64,000 nucleotides of DNA, taken from contig NZ_NMQZ01000018.1 of the NCBI RefSeq assembly GCF_002864685.1, positions 1 through 64,000 on the forward strand. Reading direction: 5' to 3'. The position numbers and the translations under genes are program-made. The stretch comes from Alloalcanivorax mobilis. Its GTDB lineage: Bacteria > Pseudomonadota > Gammaproteobacteria > Pseudomonadales > Alcanivoracaceae. Below the pieces are notes generated by a model. That model was not told the DNA's origin, did no database searches, and worked only from the letters and a program-made list of their open reading frames with translations. Shown here one piece after another: positions 45,936-58,984 of the stretch; the stretch's first letter is position 1, and each line of letters starts with the position of its first letter.

Positions 45936-46723
45936 CAAGACTCCTCAAGGCGATTCAAAGACCAGTCGTACAATTCGAAGCGGATTTTAAGATCGCCCTG
46001 GTCAAGAGCGCGGCGAGCCGCCTCGGGCAGCGCCAGGGCGTCAGCGTAGCGGGCCAGAAACGCCGACAGGCTGCCGGCGGCGTCGACGAAATCCTCGTTG
46101 TACCACTCAAAAATCCGTGACACCCGCAGGGCCTGTTGCTCCGCATCGAAATAATTGCGGCTGCGATCAGAAAGAAAACGCCGCGTGCTGTCGGTGAGCT
46201 GACTGTCCAGCCGTTCGCCCTGGTAGGCCTCCGGGCGCAGCGCCGGGCAGCCCAGCGACGCGCAGTTGACCGCGAAGTGAATGCGCGGGTCCATCAGCGC
46301 CGGGTTGCCGCGGATCAGGTCGTGCTCCACTTCGTCCAGCGTGCGCTCCTTGCCCAGCAGGGTGAAAAAGCGCTGGCTCCAGGGGCCGGAAAACACCGAG
46401 CCGATGTCGCGGATCGAGTCGGGCAGGGTGTCCTGATCGAGAATCAGCTTCACGGTAAAAGCGTTGTAGGCGTTGATCAGGAACGCCAGTTGTTCGGCCT
46501 CGTCGAAGGCATTGAAGTGGGCCTGGTCCACCGCCGAGAGGCGCCCCAGGTAGCCGTCGAGTTTTTCGCGGTCGGCGCGCAGGCCGGGATAATCCACCGT
46601 CGAAGCCACGCCGCCGCGCTGCCATTGCACGTGGGCTTTAAGCAATTGGTTCCAGGCGCCGTGGTCGAACGCCTGGGCCACCGAACTGAGCAGTAATAGC
46701 GCGAATGTCAGTGTTTTTAACAT
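45935..46723 (-). CDS. DUF547 family exported protein
   Basis: A 262-residue protein with a signal peptide (MLKTLTFALLLLSSVAQAF). Features of the DUF547 family are AFLINAYNAFTVKLIL, the DPRIHFAVNCASLGCPALRPEAY block and the terminal FEWYNEDF. The conserved cysteines and histidine suggest a cysteine-hydrolase-like fold, but its activity is not established. The ATG at 46723 follows AAGGA. It lies downstream of the TVP38-reductase fusion on the same strand. Confidence 0.85.
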   Translation of the reverse strand: MLKTLTFALLLLSSVAQAFDHGAWNQLLKAHVQWQRGGVASTVDYPGLRADREKLDGYLGRLSAVDQAHFNAFDEAEQLAFLINAYNAFTVKLILDQDTLPDSIRDIGSVFSGPWSQRFFTLLGKERTLDEVEHDLIRGNPALMDPRIHFAVNCASLGCPALRPEAYQGERLDSQLTDSTRRFLSDRSRNYFDAEQQALRVSRIFEWYNEDFVDAAGSLSAFLARYADALALPEAARRALDQGDLKIRFELYDWSLNRLEES

Positions 46724-46752
46724 AGCCGTCCTTTGTGGTGATGCTGGCCGTT

Positions 46753-48897
46753 TCAGCGCTGCCAGGCGTGGAAACGCTCCACCCAGCGCAGCAGCGCTTC
46801 CGGTTTGTGCGCCTTCTTCCATTCCCCGGCGGCGTATTTGTTGGCCTCCGCCAGGGTCGGGTAGATATGAATGGTGCCGAGAATTTTGTTCAACCCCAGA
46901 CCATGCTTCATCGCCAACACGAATTCGGCGATCAGATCCGAGGCGGATTCGCCGACAATAGTGACGCCCAGTATCTTATCCTTGCCCTTGGCGGTCAGCA
47001 CCTTAACGAAGCCCCGGTCGCTGCCGTCGGCGATGGCCCGATCCAGGTCGTCGATGCCGTAGCGGGTGATTTCGACCTCAATGCCCTGCTCGCGGGCCTG
47101 TTCCTCGTTGAGGCCGACCCGCGCCACTTCAGGATCGGTAAAGGTGGCCCAGGGAATCACCCGGTAATCCACCTTGAAGCTCTTTAAGCGCCCGAACAGG
47201 GCGTTCACCGCGGCGTACCAGGCCTGGTGCGCCGCCACATGGGTGAACTGGTAGGGGCCGGCCACATCGCCGCAGGCATAGATGTTGGGAAAGCGCGTCT
47301 GCAGCAGATCATTGACCGCCACGGTACCGTTTTTCCGCACCTCGATGCCCAGTGCTTCCAACCCCAGCCCATCGGTATTGGCGCGCCGCCCCACCGCCAC
47401 CAGAACGGCGTCGAAGGGCAGCCGCAGGGTCTCGTCGTGGTGTTGCGCGTACAGCACCTTTTCGCCTTCTTCCACGGCGAATCGGGCGGCTTCGTGGTCG
47501 GTCAGCACGCGCACGCCGTCCCTTTCCAGCGCCTCGGTCACCAGCGCCGCCGCCTCCGGATCTTCGCGGGGCATCAGCCGGGGCAGCATTTCAACCTGGG
47601 TGACCTGACTGCCAAGCCGGGCGAAGCTTTGCGCCAGCTCGCAGCCAATCGGGCCGCCGCCCAGCACGATCAGCCGCCGTGGCTGGCTTTGCAGTTGCCA
47701 GAGGTTCTCCGAGGTGAGGATGTCGATCTGCTCGATGCCCGGAATCGGCGGAACCAGTGGGCGCGCTCCCGAGGCGATCACGATATTGCGGGTGGTGAGG
47801 GTTTTCTCGCCCTCGGCGGTGTCCACCGTCACCTGCCACGGCGAGGTGATGCGCGCGCTGCCCTGGACGCAATCCACGCCCAGCTCGGTGTAACGTTGCA
47901 CCGAATCATGGGGCTCGATCTTTTCGATCACCTTATGAATGCGTGCCATGATCTCGGCGAAGCGAAAGGTCGGTGTGACCGAATCAAAGCCGTAGCGGCC
48001 GGCGCTGTGCTCCAGGTGCGCGATCTTGGCGCTTTTGATCAGTGCCTTGGAGGGCACGCAGCCGGTGTTCAGGCAATCGCCGCCCATCTTTTCCTTTTCG
48101 ATCAGCGTTACTTTTGCTTTCACGGTGGCGGCGATGTAGGCGCTTACCAAGCCGGCGGAGCCGGCGCCGATCACCACCAGATTGCGGTCAAAGTGTTTGG
48201 GCTTTTGATGGCCCTTGTAGACCTTGCGCCGCTGCAGCACGCCCATCACCAGTTTGGCGACCCAGGGGAAAATGCCCAGCAACACGAAGGCGCCGATCAA
48301 CCCCGGCGAGAGCAATCCGGAGAGGCTGTCCAGCTGCCCGATCTGGGTGCCCGCGTTCACGTACACGGCGGTGCCGGCGAGCATGCCGAGTTGGCTCACC
48401 CAATAAAAGGTGCGTGTTTTCAGGGGCGTGAGCCCCATCACCAGATTGATGACAAAAAACGGTACCACTGGAATCAGGCGCAGGCTGAACAGATAAAAAG
48501 CGCCGTCTTTTTCCACGCCCGCGTTGATTTTCTTCAGCCGCTCGGCGAAGCGCTGTTGCACCGCGTCGCGAAACACAAAGCGCGAGGCCAGGAAGGCGAG
48601 GGTGGCGCCAATGCTGGAGGCAAAGGAAATCAGCAGCAGAGCGACCCAGAAGCCGAACAAGGCGCCGCCGGCCAGGGTCATGATCGCGGCACCGGGCAGG
48701 CTCAAGGCGGTCACCAGCACGTACAGCGCGAAGAAGCCGCCCAGCACCGCGGCCGGATGATCGGCGGTGAGCGCCTGGAAGGCGCCACGCTGTGCCTTGA
48801 GGTAATCCAGGCTGAGATAGTGGCCCAGATCGAACACAAAGAACGCGGCGATCAGTGCAACGATGACCGCCAACAGCAAAAACTTCCTGGCCTGCAT
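46753..48897 (-). CDS. TVP38/TMEM64 - pyridine nucleotide-disulfide reductase fusion
   Basis: A 714-residue two-part protein. Residues 1-230 are a TVP38/TMEM64 (DedA-like) membrane domain (SLPGAAIMTLAGGALFG, RLIPVVPFFVINLVMGLTPL). From about residue 238 comes a class I flavoprotein disulfide reductase: FAD motif GAGSAGLVSA, redox pair GGDCLNTGCVPSK, NAD motif LGGGPIGCELA, and C-terminal YACGDVAG and IHIYPTLAE. No N-terminal heavy-metal domain is seen, so MerA function is unlikely. The ATG at 48897 has a better-spaced AAGGA than that at 48906. The fusion implies a membrane-tethered thiol redox activity; the substrate is unknown. Confidence 0.88.
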   Translation of the reverse strand: MQARKFLLLAVIVALIAAFFVFDLGHYLSLDYLKAQRGAFQALTADHPAAVLGGFFALYVLVTALSLPGAAIMTLAGGALFGFWVALLLISFASSIGATLAFLASRFVFRDAVQQRFAERLKKINAGVEKDGAFYLFSLRLIPVVPFFVINLVMGLTPLKTRTFYWVSQLGMLAGTAVYVNAGTQIGQLDSLSGLLSPGLIGAFVLLGIFPWVAKLVMGVLQRRKVYKGHQKPKHFDRNLVVIGAGSAGLVSAYIAATVKAKVTLIEKEKMGGDCLNTGCVPSKALIKSAKIAHLEHSAGRYGFDSVTPTFRFAEIMARIHKVIEKIEPHDSVQRYTELGVDCVQGSARITSPWQVTVDTAEGEKTLTTRNIVIASGARPLVPPIPGIEQIDILTSENLWQLQSQPRRLIVLGGGPIGCELAQSFARLGSQVTQVEMLPRLMPREDPEAAALVTEALERDGVRVLTDHEAARFAVEEGEKVLYAQHHDETLRLPFDAVLVAVGRRANTDGLGLEALGIEVRKNGTVAVNDLLQTRFPNIYACGDVAGPYQFTHVAAHQAWYAAVNALFGRLKSFKVDYRVIPWATFTDPEVARVGLNEEQAREQGIEVEITRYGIDDLDRAIADGSDRGFVKVLTAKGKDKILGVTIVGESASDLIAEFVLAMKHGLGLNKILGTIHIYPTLAEANKYAAGEWKKAHKPEALLRWVERFHAWQR

Positions 48898-49028
48898 TCC
48901 GCCCATCCTTATTCAGAGGTTCCGTAGGAGACAGCGCCAGCGCTGACACCACCCGTGGCAAGATACCAGTGCATGGATGCAGGGTAGCGTGCTTTGTTAC
49001 ATCGGCGCGTCAATGGCGCGCGGCCGGT

Positions 49029-51355
<2,327 letters not shown>

Positions 51356-51356
<1 letters not shown>

Positions 51357-52225
51357 CAGGATGCTCCGTGATCGCGGCACGGCGCCGGGCTGTACAGCCG
51401 CGGCCCGCCATGACGGGGTTGGTGAATCAGGTTCAGGCCGCAGCGGCGCGCGTGGCGCACGCTCAGCGACGACGGCGACGACAGGCTGACCAGGGTGCCG
51501 GCGCCCGCTCTCACGGTTTTGTGGATCAGCTCCAGGCCGCAGCGGCTGGTGATCGCCAGAAAGCCGTCGGCCGGGTCCAGGCCGGCGCGCAGGCAGGCGC
51601 CGATCAGTTTATCCAGGGCATTATGGCGGCCGATGTCCTCGCGGCACAGGCGGGTCTCGCCACGGCCATCCACATAGAGGGCGGCGTGCATGGCGCCGCT
51701 GTGGCGGGCCAGGGTCTGAGTGGCCGCGAAGCGCTCGCGCAGCCCGCCCAGATCGGCGCCGGGCGGCAACCGCGCCGGCGCGCGCCGTGGCAGCGCTGGC
51801 AGCGCCTGGTCCAGGGCTTCCACCCCGCACAGGCCGCAGCCGCCGCTGCCGGCCTGCCCCCGGCGCTGCTGTTTGAACGCGGCGAACGCACGGCTGCTCA
51901 GGGTCACCTCCGCGCGCACCGCTTCTTCGCCGATTTCCAGCTCAATGTCGTGGATCGCGCCGGCATTGTCGATCAGCCCGCTGGTCAGCGTGAAGCCGGT
52001 AATGAAGTCTTCCAGGTGCTCGGGGGTGGCCATCATCACCGCGTGGTTGAGGCCGTTATAGCTGATCGCCACCGCCGTCTCGGCGGCCATGGCGTGTTCG
52101 CCGATCACCGGGTCGCGGGCCGGGTCGGAGCCGTATTCCAGATAGTCGTAGCACGGCGTCGGGTCCGCCTGCGGCTGCTGGCTGTCGTGCTGCCCGGCGG
52201 TAAACCGGGACGGGGACGCCATCAT
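51356..52225 (-). CDS. fdhD: Formate dehydrogenase accessory sulfurtransferase FdhD
   Basis: Transfers sulfur from IscS to the molybdenum cofactor of formate dehydrogenase-type enzymes. The 289-residue protein has the CxxC motif in GGCGLCGVEAL and the blocks EDIGRHNALDKLIG and SRCGLELIHKTVRAG. Start at ATG 52225 or 52222 after GAGG; the longer open frame to 52300 lacks a ribosome site. Its stop shares one base with the next start codon, so it is coupled to the YdeP-type gene, its probable client. Confidence 0.93.
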
Positions 52226-52339
52226 CGATACCTCGCGAAGGGGTGGGCGCGAAAGGGCAATCAGGCCTTCAGAATAGGACGATTGTGGTATCAGGTCCAA
52301 GGTTGGTGGGGGCGACCAAAGTCTTGGGGGAGGATTGAG

Positions 52340-52360
52340 TTTTCAGTGTTCAGTTTTCAG
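52340..52360. repeat. Single heptamer array M
   Basis: TTTTCAG, TGTTCAG, TTTTCAG, overlapping the stop codon of the zinc-finger gene (52357-52359). Same unit as array F. No opposing arm is visible upstream to fdhD. Confidence 0.65.
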
Positions 52361-52596
52361 GGGGGCGACTGGTCAGGGTCGAGGCGCTGTAGAACGCTGT
52401 GGGTTTGGGCGTCGTCCGCTGGGGGTGGGGCGCGGCGGTTCAGGTGGGCGGTGAGTGCGCGCAACTGGCGCAGGTAGCGGCGGCAGTGGCGGCAGATCAT
52501 CAGGTGGGCGCGCAAGGCAAAGCGCTGCCCGGGGCGCAGCTCGGCGCCGTCGATCAGCCGGTCGGCGTTGTCGACCAGGTGCTTGCAGCTCAGCAT
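52357..52596 (-). CDS. Zinc-finger anti-sigma factor
   Basis: A 79-residue protein with the HAHLMICRHCRRYLRQ segment, an H-x3-C-x2-C zinc-binding anti-sigma pattern (zf-HC2 / ZAS type). In this group oxidation or metal exchange at the site releases the cognate sigma factor. There is no membrane helix, so it is cytoplasmic. It overlaps the ECF sigma gene by seven bases, indicating that it controls that sigma factor. Confidence 0.85.
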   Translation of the reverse strand: MLSCKHLVDNADRLIDGAELRPGQRFALRAHLMICRHCRRYLRQLRALTAHLNRRAPPPADDAQTHSVLQRLDPDQSPP

Positions 52597-53207
52597 TCGC
52601 CGGTCTCCTGAAAGTGGTCCACCAGTTGAAAAATGCGCGCACGGGCCCGGTGCAGCAGTACGCGCACATTGGATGCACTGACGTCCAGACTGTTACAGAT
52701 GGCGTCGAAATCCATGCCTTGAATGTCGCGCAGCTGCAGCACCAGGCGCTGGTTGTCGGGCATCGCCGCCAGGTTCTTCTCCAGGCAGTGCTGCAGTTCG
52801 TCGCGGGTGAGCAGGGCGTCCGGGCCGGCCATCTCCCAGTTCAGCGGCGGCTGCCGCCAATGGCCGAAGCGGTTGAAACGGTGCGCCAGGGCGTCGTCGC
52901 CCTCGCTCTCCTGAGGGTCGAACAGCACTTCCCGGCCGGACCGGCGCAACTGCATGCGAGCCTGGTTGATGACGATGCGGGTGAGCCAGGTGAGCAGAGC
53001 GCTGCGGCCCTCGAATCGGGGCAGGGCACGGTGCGCGGCAATCCAGGCCTCCTGCACCGCCTCTTCCGCGTCCGCCGGATTCACCAGAGTACGGGCGACG
53101 GCCAGCAGGCGGTTGTGATGGGCCCGCACCAGCCGCGCGAACGCACCCCGATCGCCCGCGCGCAGGCGCTCGATGAAGTCGCTGCTCTCCAGATCCGGCT
53201 CGGTCAT
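52590..53207 (-). CDS. ECF RNA polymerase sigma factor
   Basis: A 205-residue extracytoplasmic-function sigma factor. Region 2 runs from about residue 22 to 90 (FARLVRAHHNRLLAVARTLVNPADAEEAVQEAWIAAHRAL) and region 4 from about 140 to 195 (LAAMPDNQRLVLQLRDIQGMDFDAICNSLDVSASNVRVLLHRARARI). It is coupled to a zinc-binding anti-sigma gene. The regulon is not visible here. Confidence 0.92.
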   Translation of the reverse strand: MTEPDLESSDFIERLRAGDRGAFARLVRAHHNRLLAVARTLVNPADAEEAVQEAWIAAHRALPRFEGRSALLTWLTRIVINQARMQLRRSGREVLFDPQESEGDDALAHRFNRFGHWRQPPLNWEMAGPDALLTRDELQHCLEKNLAAMPDNQRLVLQLRDIQGMDFDAICNSLDVSASNVRVLLHRARARIFQLVDHFQETGEC

Positions 53208-53227
53208 GATCCCTCGCGGGTTGGCGG

Positions 53228-53330
53228 CCCCCTCTCCCTGTCCCTCTCCCGCCAGGGGAGAGGGGACCTGTCTGAAACGCCTGCTTTAAAGCCCCTCTCC
53301 CCTCGCGGGAGAGGGGTTGGGGAGAGGGGG
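53228..53330. repeat. CCCTCTCCC-type palindromic repeat
   Basis: Polypyrimidine blocks (CCCCCTCTCCC, CCCTCTCCCGCC) are mirrored by complementary polypurine blocks (GGGGAGAGGGG, GGGAGAGGGG) in two nested hairpins between the ECF sigma and ettA genes. Similar CCCTCTCCC units are common dispersed intergenic repeats in proteobacteria. It may act as a terminator or mRNA stabiliser. Confidence 0.7.
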
Positions 53331-53347
53331 GGGCCGGGCTGAAGGTT

Positions 53348-55015
<1,668 letters not shown>

Positions 55016-55134
55016 AAAAAGCGTTTGCCTGAATGCAATGGAGGCCCCGGGAACCGGGGCGGGCGAGGTTTCCTAAACTAACCGAAGCCGGGGCGCGATG
55101 AAAGTCCAGGGCCATTGAACGGGGCCCGCCAGGC

Positions 55135-55161
55135 TCAAGATCCCCTGGCCCTGGCCGATAA
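55135..55161 (+). promoter_or_regulatory. FliA (sigma-28) type promoter of the chemoreceptor
   Basis: TCAAGATC (55135-55142), an 11-bp spacer and GCCGATAA (55154-55161) match the flagellar sigma-28 consensus exactly in the -10 and in spacing. It lies 65 bp upstream of the methyl-accepting chemotaxis gene. An AGGGGC/GCCCCT hairpin lies between it and the start codon. Confidence 0.8.
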
Positions 55162-55225
55162 CCTCGCCGAATCCTTTTAGGGGCGTCTTTGCCCCTTCCT
55201 ATGCGTCGACCGGGAGTGGCTGAGA

Positions 55226-56878
55226 GTGCGGAATGTGTTGCGGAAACTGAATCGAATCAATGTGAAGTACGCGATTGCCTTTATCGGCGTGGCGTTGTCT
55301 CTGGGGCTGGTGGTGGTGGCCAACGTGGTGTTGGTCAATACCGTGCAGCAACGCATGGACGACTTCAGTGACACCTTTAATCAGGCCACCCGGGTGATCC
55401 TTAACGGCGACCGTGACCTCTATCAGGCGCGCCTGGCGGAAACCGACTACCTGCGAGGCGTGCCCGGCATGCCCGAGGCGGAAGCGTCCCTGGCGGACTA
55501 TAAAGAGAACGCCGGACAGGCCCGTGAGCGCCTGGAGCGCTTCGCCGACCTGATGAAAGGCTACCCCGACGTGCTGGCGCCGCTGGCGGAATTCCCGGCC
55601 CTGTTCGCCGCCTGGCAGGAAGCCTCGCAGCGCACCTTCAGCCTCTACGACGCGGTGCAGGTCACCGAGGCGATGGATCAGATCGGTGGTGAATCCAACG
55701 ACACCTTTCTGGCCCTGCGCCAGGTCTACGAGGAGGCCGGCAATGCCCTGGAAGTGGCCGCCGATGAGCTGCAGGCCAGCACCGCCGCCCAGGTGCGCGC
55801 CCAGCGCATCGCGGTGACCGCGTTCGCCGCCATTGTTGGCCTGATCGCCGTGGCCATTGCCTTGATCGGCCCGCACCTGATGTCCAAGGCGATCCGCCAG
55901 ATCACCCGGCGTATCCGCGAAATCACCGACGGCGACGGCGACCTGACCGCCCGCATCGACAGCCCGCGCAACGACGAAATCGGCGATCTCGCCCGGCAGT
56001 TCAACGGCTTTATCAGCCGCATCGACGACACCCTGCAGCAGGTCAAGAGCAGCACCGTGACGGTCAGCACCGCCTCCGGCGAGATTGCCCGCAGCAGCCA
56101 GGATCTGGCCTCGCGCACCGAGCAGACCGCCGCTAATCTGCAAGAGACCTCCGCGTCCATGGAGCAGATCACCACCACCGTGGGCCACACCTCCGACGCC
56201 ACCCGCGAAGCCAACGAGCTGGCGCTTTCCACCGTGGAGGTGGCGCGCCGTGGCCACGCCGCCATGCGCGACGTGGAAAGCACCATGGCGCGCATCAGCG
56301 CCTCCTCGGCGCAGATCAAGGAGATCATCACGCTGATCGATGGCATCGCTTTCCAGACCAATATTCTGGCGCTGAACGCCTCGGTGGAAGCGGCCCGTGC
56401 CGGCGAGCATGGCCGGGGTTTCGCGGTGGTGGCCCAGGAAGTGCGCACCCTGGCCGGGCGCTCCGCGGACGCCTCCCGGGACATCCGCGAGCTGGTCGAC
56501 AACTCGGTGGCGAGCAGCGAATCCGGCGCCACCCTGGTCACCAGCACCGGCCGCACCATGGAGGAAATCGTCAGCGGCATTGAGCGGGTTACCAAGGTGA
56601 TTGGTGAAATCAGTGCCGGTGCCCGCGAGCAGAGCACTGGCATCGGCCAGGTCAATACGGCGGTCGCGGAGCTCGATCAAATGACCCAGGACAACGCCAC
56701 CGTGGTGGAGCAAACCAACCGCGCCGCCGAAGACATGCGCCTGCAGGCCGAGCGCCTCAGCGCCCTGGTGGCCGGCTTCCGGCTCAGCGGCGAACAGGCC
56801 GGCGAGCCGGCCGAAGGGTTGCGGCTGGTGGCGTCCCGGGAAGAGCCGGTGTTCGCCGATCACCGGATCAGCGCCTGA
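55226..56878 (+). CDS. Methyl-accepting chemotaxis protein
   Basis: A 550-residue transmembrane chemoreceptor. TM1 spans about residues 14-37; the periplasmic region of about 155 residues is helical ([25 protein letters not shown]); TM2 lies near 195-215, then a HAMP domain ([26 protein letters not shown]). The cytoplasmic signalling domain has the hairpin tip [34 protein letters not shown]. No CheR-docking pentapeptide is present at the end. The start is GTG 55226. The ligand is unknown. The FliA-type promoter upstream links it to motility. Confidence 0.93.
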   Translation: MRNVLRKLNRINVKYAIAFIGVALSLGLVVVANVVLVNTVQQRMDDFSDTFNQATRVILNGDRDLYQARLAETDYLRGVPGMPEAEASLADYKENAGQARERLERFADLMKGYPDVLAPLAEFPALFAAWQEASQRTFSLYDAVQVTEAMDQIGGESNDTFLALRQVYEEAGNALEVAADELQASTAAQVRAQRIAVTAFAAIVGLIAVAIALIGPHLMSKAIRQITRRIREITDGDGDLTARIDSPRNDEIGDLARQFNGFISRIDDTLQQVKSSTVTVSTASGEIARSSQDLASRTEQTAANLQETSASMEQITTTVGHTSDATREANELALSTVEVARRGHAAMRDVESTMARISASSAQIKEIITLIDGIAFQTNILALNASVEAARAGEHGRGFAVVAQEVRTLAGRSADASRDIRELVDNSVASSESGATLVTSTGRTMEEIVSGIERVTKVIGEISAGAREQSTGIGQVNTAVAELDQMTQDNATVVEQTNRAAEDMRLQAERLSALVAGFRLSGEQAGEPAEGLRLVASREEPVFADHRISA

Positions 56879-56965
56879 ACGACGCCCGGCCCGCGCGCCC
56901 ATCCGATGAGCCGCGTTCACCGGATTGATGAACCGGCTTCATGTGCCAAAGCGCCTGCTTTTGGG

Positions 56966-57020
56966 TAGAATACGCGGCCTCAGACGCCGCCGGTGGCGCC
57001 CGCTTCGGGCCGCCGGCGGC
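56966..57020 (+). promoter_or_regulatory. glyA leader: -10 box and GC-rich hairpin
   Basis: TAGAAT at 56966-56971 resembles a -10 box, without a clear -35. The leader then forms a hairpin with outer stem GCCGCCGG / CCGGCGGC (56986-56993 and 57013-57020) around an inner GCCCG/CGGGC stem. No glycine riboswitch or other known aptamer is recognised. Confidence 0.45.
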
Positions 57021-57055
57021 CGGGCCTTATTCAATCCCCAACGCACAGGTAGCCC

Positions 57056-58312
57056 ATGTTCCCGAAAAGCATGTCCATCGCCGAGTTCGACCCGGAAATC
57101 CAGGCCGCCATCGACGCCGAGCGCGAGCGCCAGGAACAGCACATCGAGCTGATCGCCTCCGAGAACTACGCCTCGCCCCGGGCGATGGAAGCGCAGGGCT
57201 CCGTGCTCACCAACAAATACGCCGAGGGCTACCCGGGCAAGCGCTACTACGGCGGTTGCGAAAACGTCGATGTGGTCGAACAACTGGCCATTGACCGCGC
57301 CTGCAAACTGTTCGGCGCCGACTGGGCCAACGTGCAGCCGCACGCTGGCTCGCAAGCCAACGCGGCGGTCTACATGGCGGTGCTCAAGCCCGGCGACACC
57401 GTGCTGGGCATGAGCCTGGACGCCGGCGGCCACCTCACCCACGGCGCCAAGCCGAACTTCTCTGGCAAGATGTACAACGCCATTCAATACGGCCTGGACA
57501 ACGCCACCGGCCTGATCGACTACGACCAGGTGGACAAGCTGGCCCGTGAGCACAAACCGAAAATGATCGTCGCCGGCTTCTCCGCCTACTCCCAAGTAGT
57601 GGATTGGCAGCGCTTTCGCGACATCGCCGACGAAGTGGGCGCCGTTTTGCTGGTGGACATGGCCCACGTGGCCGGCCTGGTCGCCGCGGGTGTTTACCCC
57701 AGCCCGGTGGGCATCGCCGACATCACCACCACCACCACCCACAAAACCCTGGGCGGCCCGCGCGGCGGCCTGATCATGGGTAAGGCCAACGAAGACCTGC
57801 AGAAGAAGATCAACTCCGCCGTGTTCCCCGGTGGCCAGGGCGGCCCGCTTGAGCACGTCATCGCCGCCAAGGCGATCTGCTTCAAGGAAGCCATGGAGCC
57901 GGAGTTCAAGACCTACCAGCAGCAGGTGGTGAAAAACGCCCAGGCGATGGCCAAGGTGTTTATCGACCGGGGTTTTGACGTGGTTTCCAACGGCACCGAG
58001 AACCACCTGTTCCTGCTTAGTCTGATCAAGCAGGACATCACCGGCAAAGACGCCGACGCCGCCCTGGGCCGCGCCCACATCACCGTCAACAAAAACGCCG
58101 TGCCCAACGACCCGCGCTCGCCCTTCGTCACCTCCGGCCTGCGCATCGGCTCCCCGGCCATCACCCGCCGTGGCTTCAATGAAGCCGACGCCACCGCCCT
58201 CGCCGGCTGGATTTGCGACATCCTCGACAACATGGGCGACGAATCGGTGATCGATGCAGTGCGTGGCAAGGTCGGTGAGATCTGTAAGCGGCTGCCGGTT
58301 TACGAGCGCTAA
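57056..58312 (+). CDS. glyA: Serine hydroxymethyltransferase
   Basis: A PLP enzyme converting serine and tetrahydrofolate to glycine and methylene-THF, the main one-carbon source. The 418-residue protein has the PLP lysine in [15 protein letters not shown] and the start block [37 protein letters not shown]. Standard length. nrdR and ribD follow, a conserved arrangement. Confidence 0.97.
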   Translation: MFPKSMSIAEFDPEIQAAIDAERERQEQHIELIASENYASPRAMEAQGSVLTNKYAEGYPGKRYYGGCENVDVVEQLAIDRACKLFGADWANVQPHAGSQANAAVYMAVLKPGDTVLGMSLDAGGHLTHGAKPNFSGKMYNAIQYGLDNATGLIDYDQVDKLAREHKPKMIVAGFSAYSQVVDWQRFRDIADEVGAVLLVDMAHVAGLVAAGVYPSPVGIADITTTTTHKTLGGPRGGLIMGKANEDLQKKINSAVFPGGQGGPLEHVIAAKAICFKEAMEPEFKTYQQQVVKNAQAMAKVFIDRGFDVVSNGTENHLFLLSLIKQDITGKDADAALGRAHITVNKNAVPNDPRSPFVTSGLRIGSPAITRRGFNEADATALAGWICDILDNMGDESVIDAVRGKVGEICKRLPVYER

Positions 58313-58322
58313 GAAGACGCGG

Positions 58323-58473
58323 TTAAAAGTTGAAAGTTAAAAGTTGAAGGCGCGCGCGGGCCTCGTCATGATATTTGACGCTGCTCGCCGCGCCTTTTCC
58401 TTAAGCGCGGCCTGAAGCGCCCAAAAGAGAGTGACCTCGCCCGCGTTTCAACTTTTAACTTTTCACTTTCAAC
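58323..58473. repeat. Heptamer inverted-array element N
   Basis: The left arm 58323-58350 has four units TTAAAAG, TTGAAAG, TTAAAAG, TTGAAGG followed by CGCGCG. The right arm 58446-58473 has TTTCAAC, TTTTAAC, TTTTCAC, TTTCAAC preceded by CCCGCG. The core also has a CGCGGGC/GCCCGCG inner pair. It starts 10 bp after the glyA stop and ends 25 bp before nrdR. The AT-rich arms contrast with the GC-rich arms of other elements. Confidence 0.8.
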
Positions 58474-58498
58474 GTGTTTGTTCTGGCCGGAGGCCGCC

Positions 58499-58984
58499 AT
58501 GTATTGTCCGTTCTGCGGTGCCCAAGACACCAAAGTCATCGATTCCCGGCTGGTCGCGGATGGCGGCCAGGTGCGGCGGCGGCGTGAGTGTTTGAGCTGC
58601 AACGAGCGGTTCACGACTTTCGAGACCGCCGAGCTGGTGATGCCCCGGTTGATCAAATCCGATGGCACCCGCGAGCCGTTCGATGAGAACAAATTGCGCG
58701 CCGGCATGATGCGCGCGCTGGAAAAGCGGCCGGTCAGCCTGGAAGATCTGGAAGCGGCGATCAGCCGTATTTGTCACCAATTGCGCGCCACCGGCGAGCG
58801 GGAAGTGCCGGCTCGGGAACTGGGCGAGCGGGTCATGGAAGCCCTGCAGCAGCTCGACGATGTGGCCTATGTGCGCTTCGCCTCGGTGTATCGCAGCTTT
58901 CAGGACATCTCCGAATTCGCCGCCGAAGTGGACCGCCTGCGCAAGGCGGGCGGAAAGAAAGGCGGCGGCAAGGGCGACGCATGA
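58499..58984 (+). CDS. nrdR: Transcriptional repressor NrdR
   Basis: Represses ribonucleotide reductase genes through NrdR boxes, sensing dATP/ATP. The 161-residue protein has the zinc ribbon CPFC...CLSC and an ATP-cone domain ([21 protein letters not shown]). The ATG at 58499 follows GGAGG; the upstream in-frame codons overlap the repeat region and are rejected. A Lys/Gly-rich tail overlaps ribD by four bases. Confidence 0.96.
   Translation: MYCPFCGAQDTKVIDSRLVADGGQVRRRRECLSCNERFTTFETAELVMPRLIKSDGTREPFDENKLRAGMMRALEKRPVSLEDLEAAISRICHQLRATGEREVPARELGERVMEALQQLDDVAYVRFASVYRSFQDISEFAAEVDRLRKAGGKKGGGKGDA

Noticed and set aside
46753-48897. Mercuric reductase MerA
   Set aside because: No N-terminal metal-binding domain or C-terminal vicinal cysteine pair; fused instead to a TVP38 membrane domain.
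56972-57055. glyA leader as a glycine or THF riboswitch
   Set aside because: Only a GC-rich hairpin is present; no conserved aptamer core is seen.
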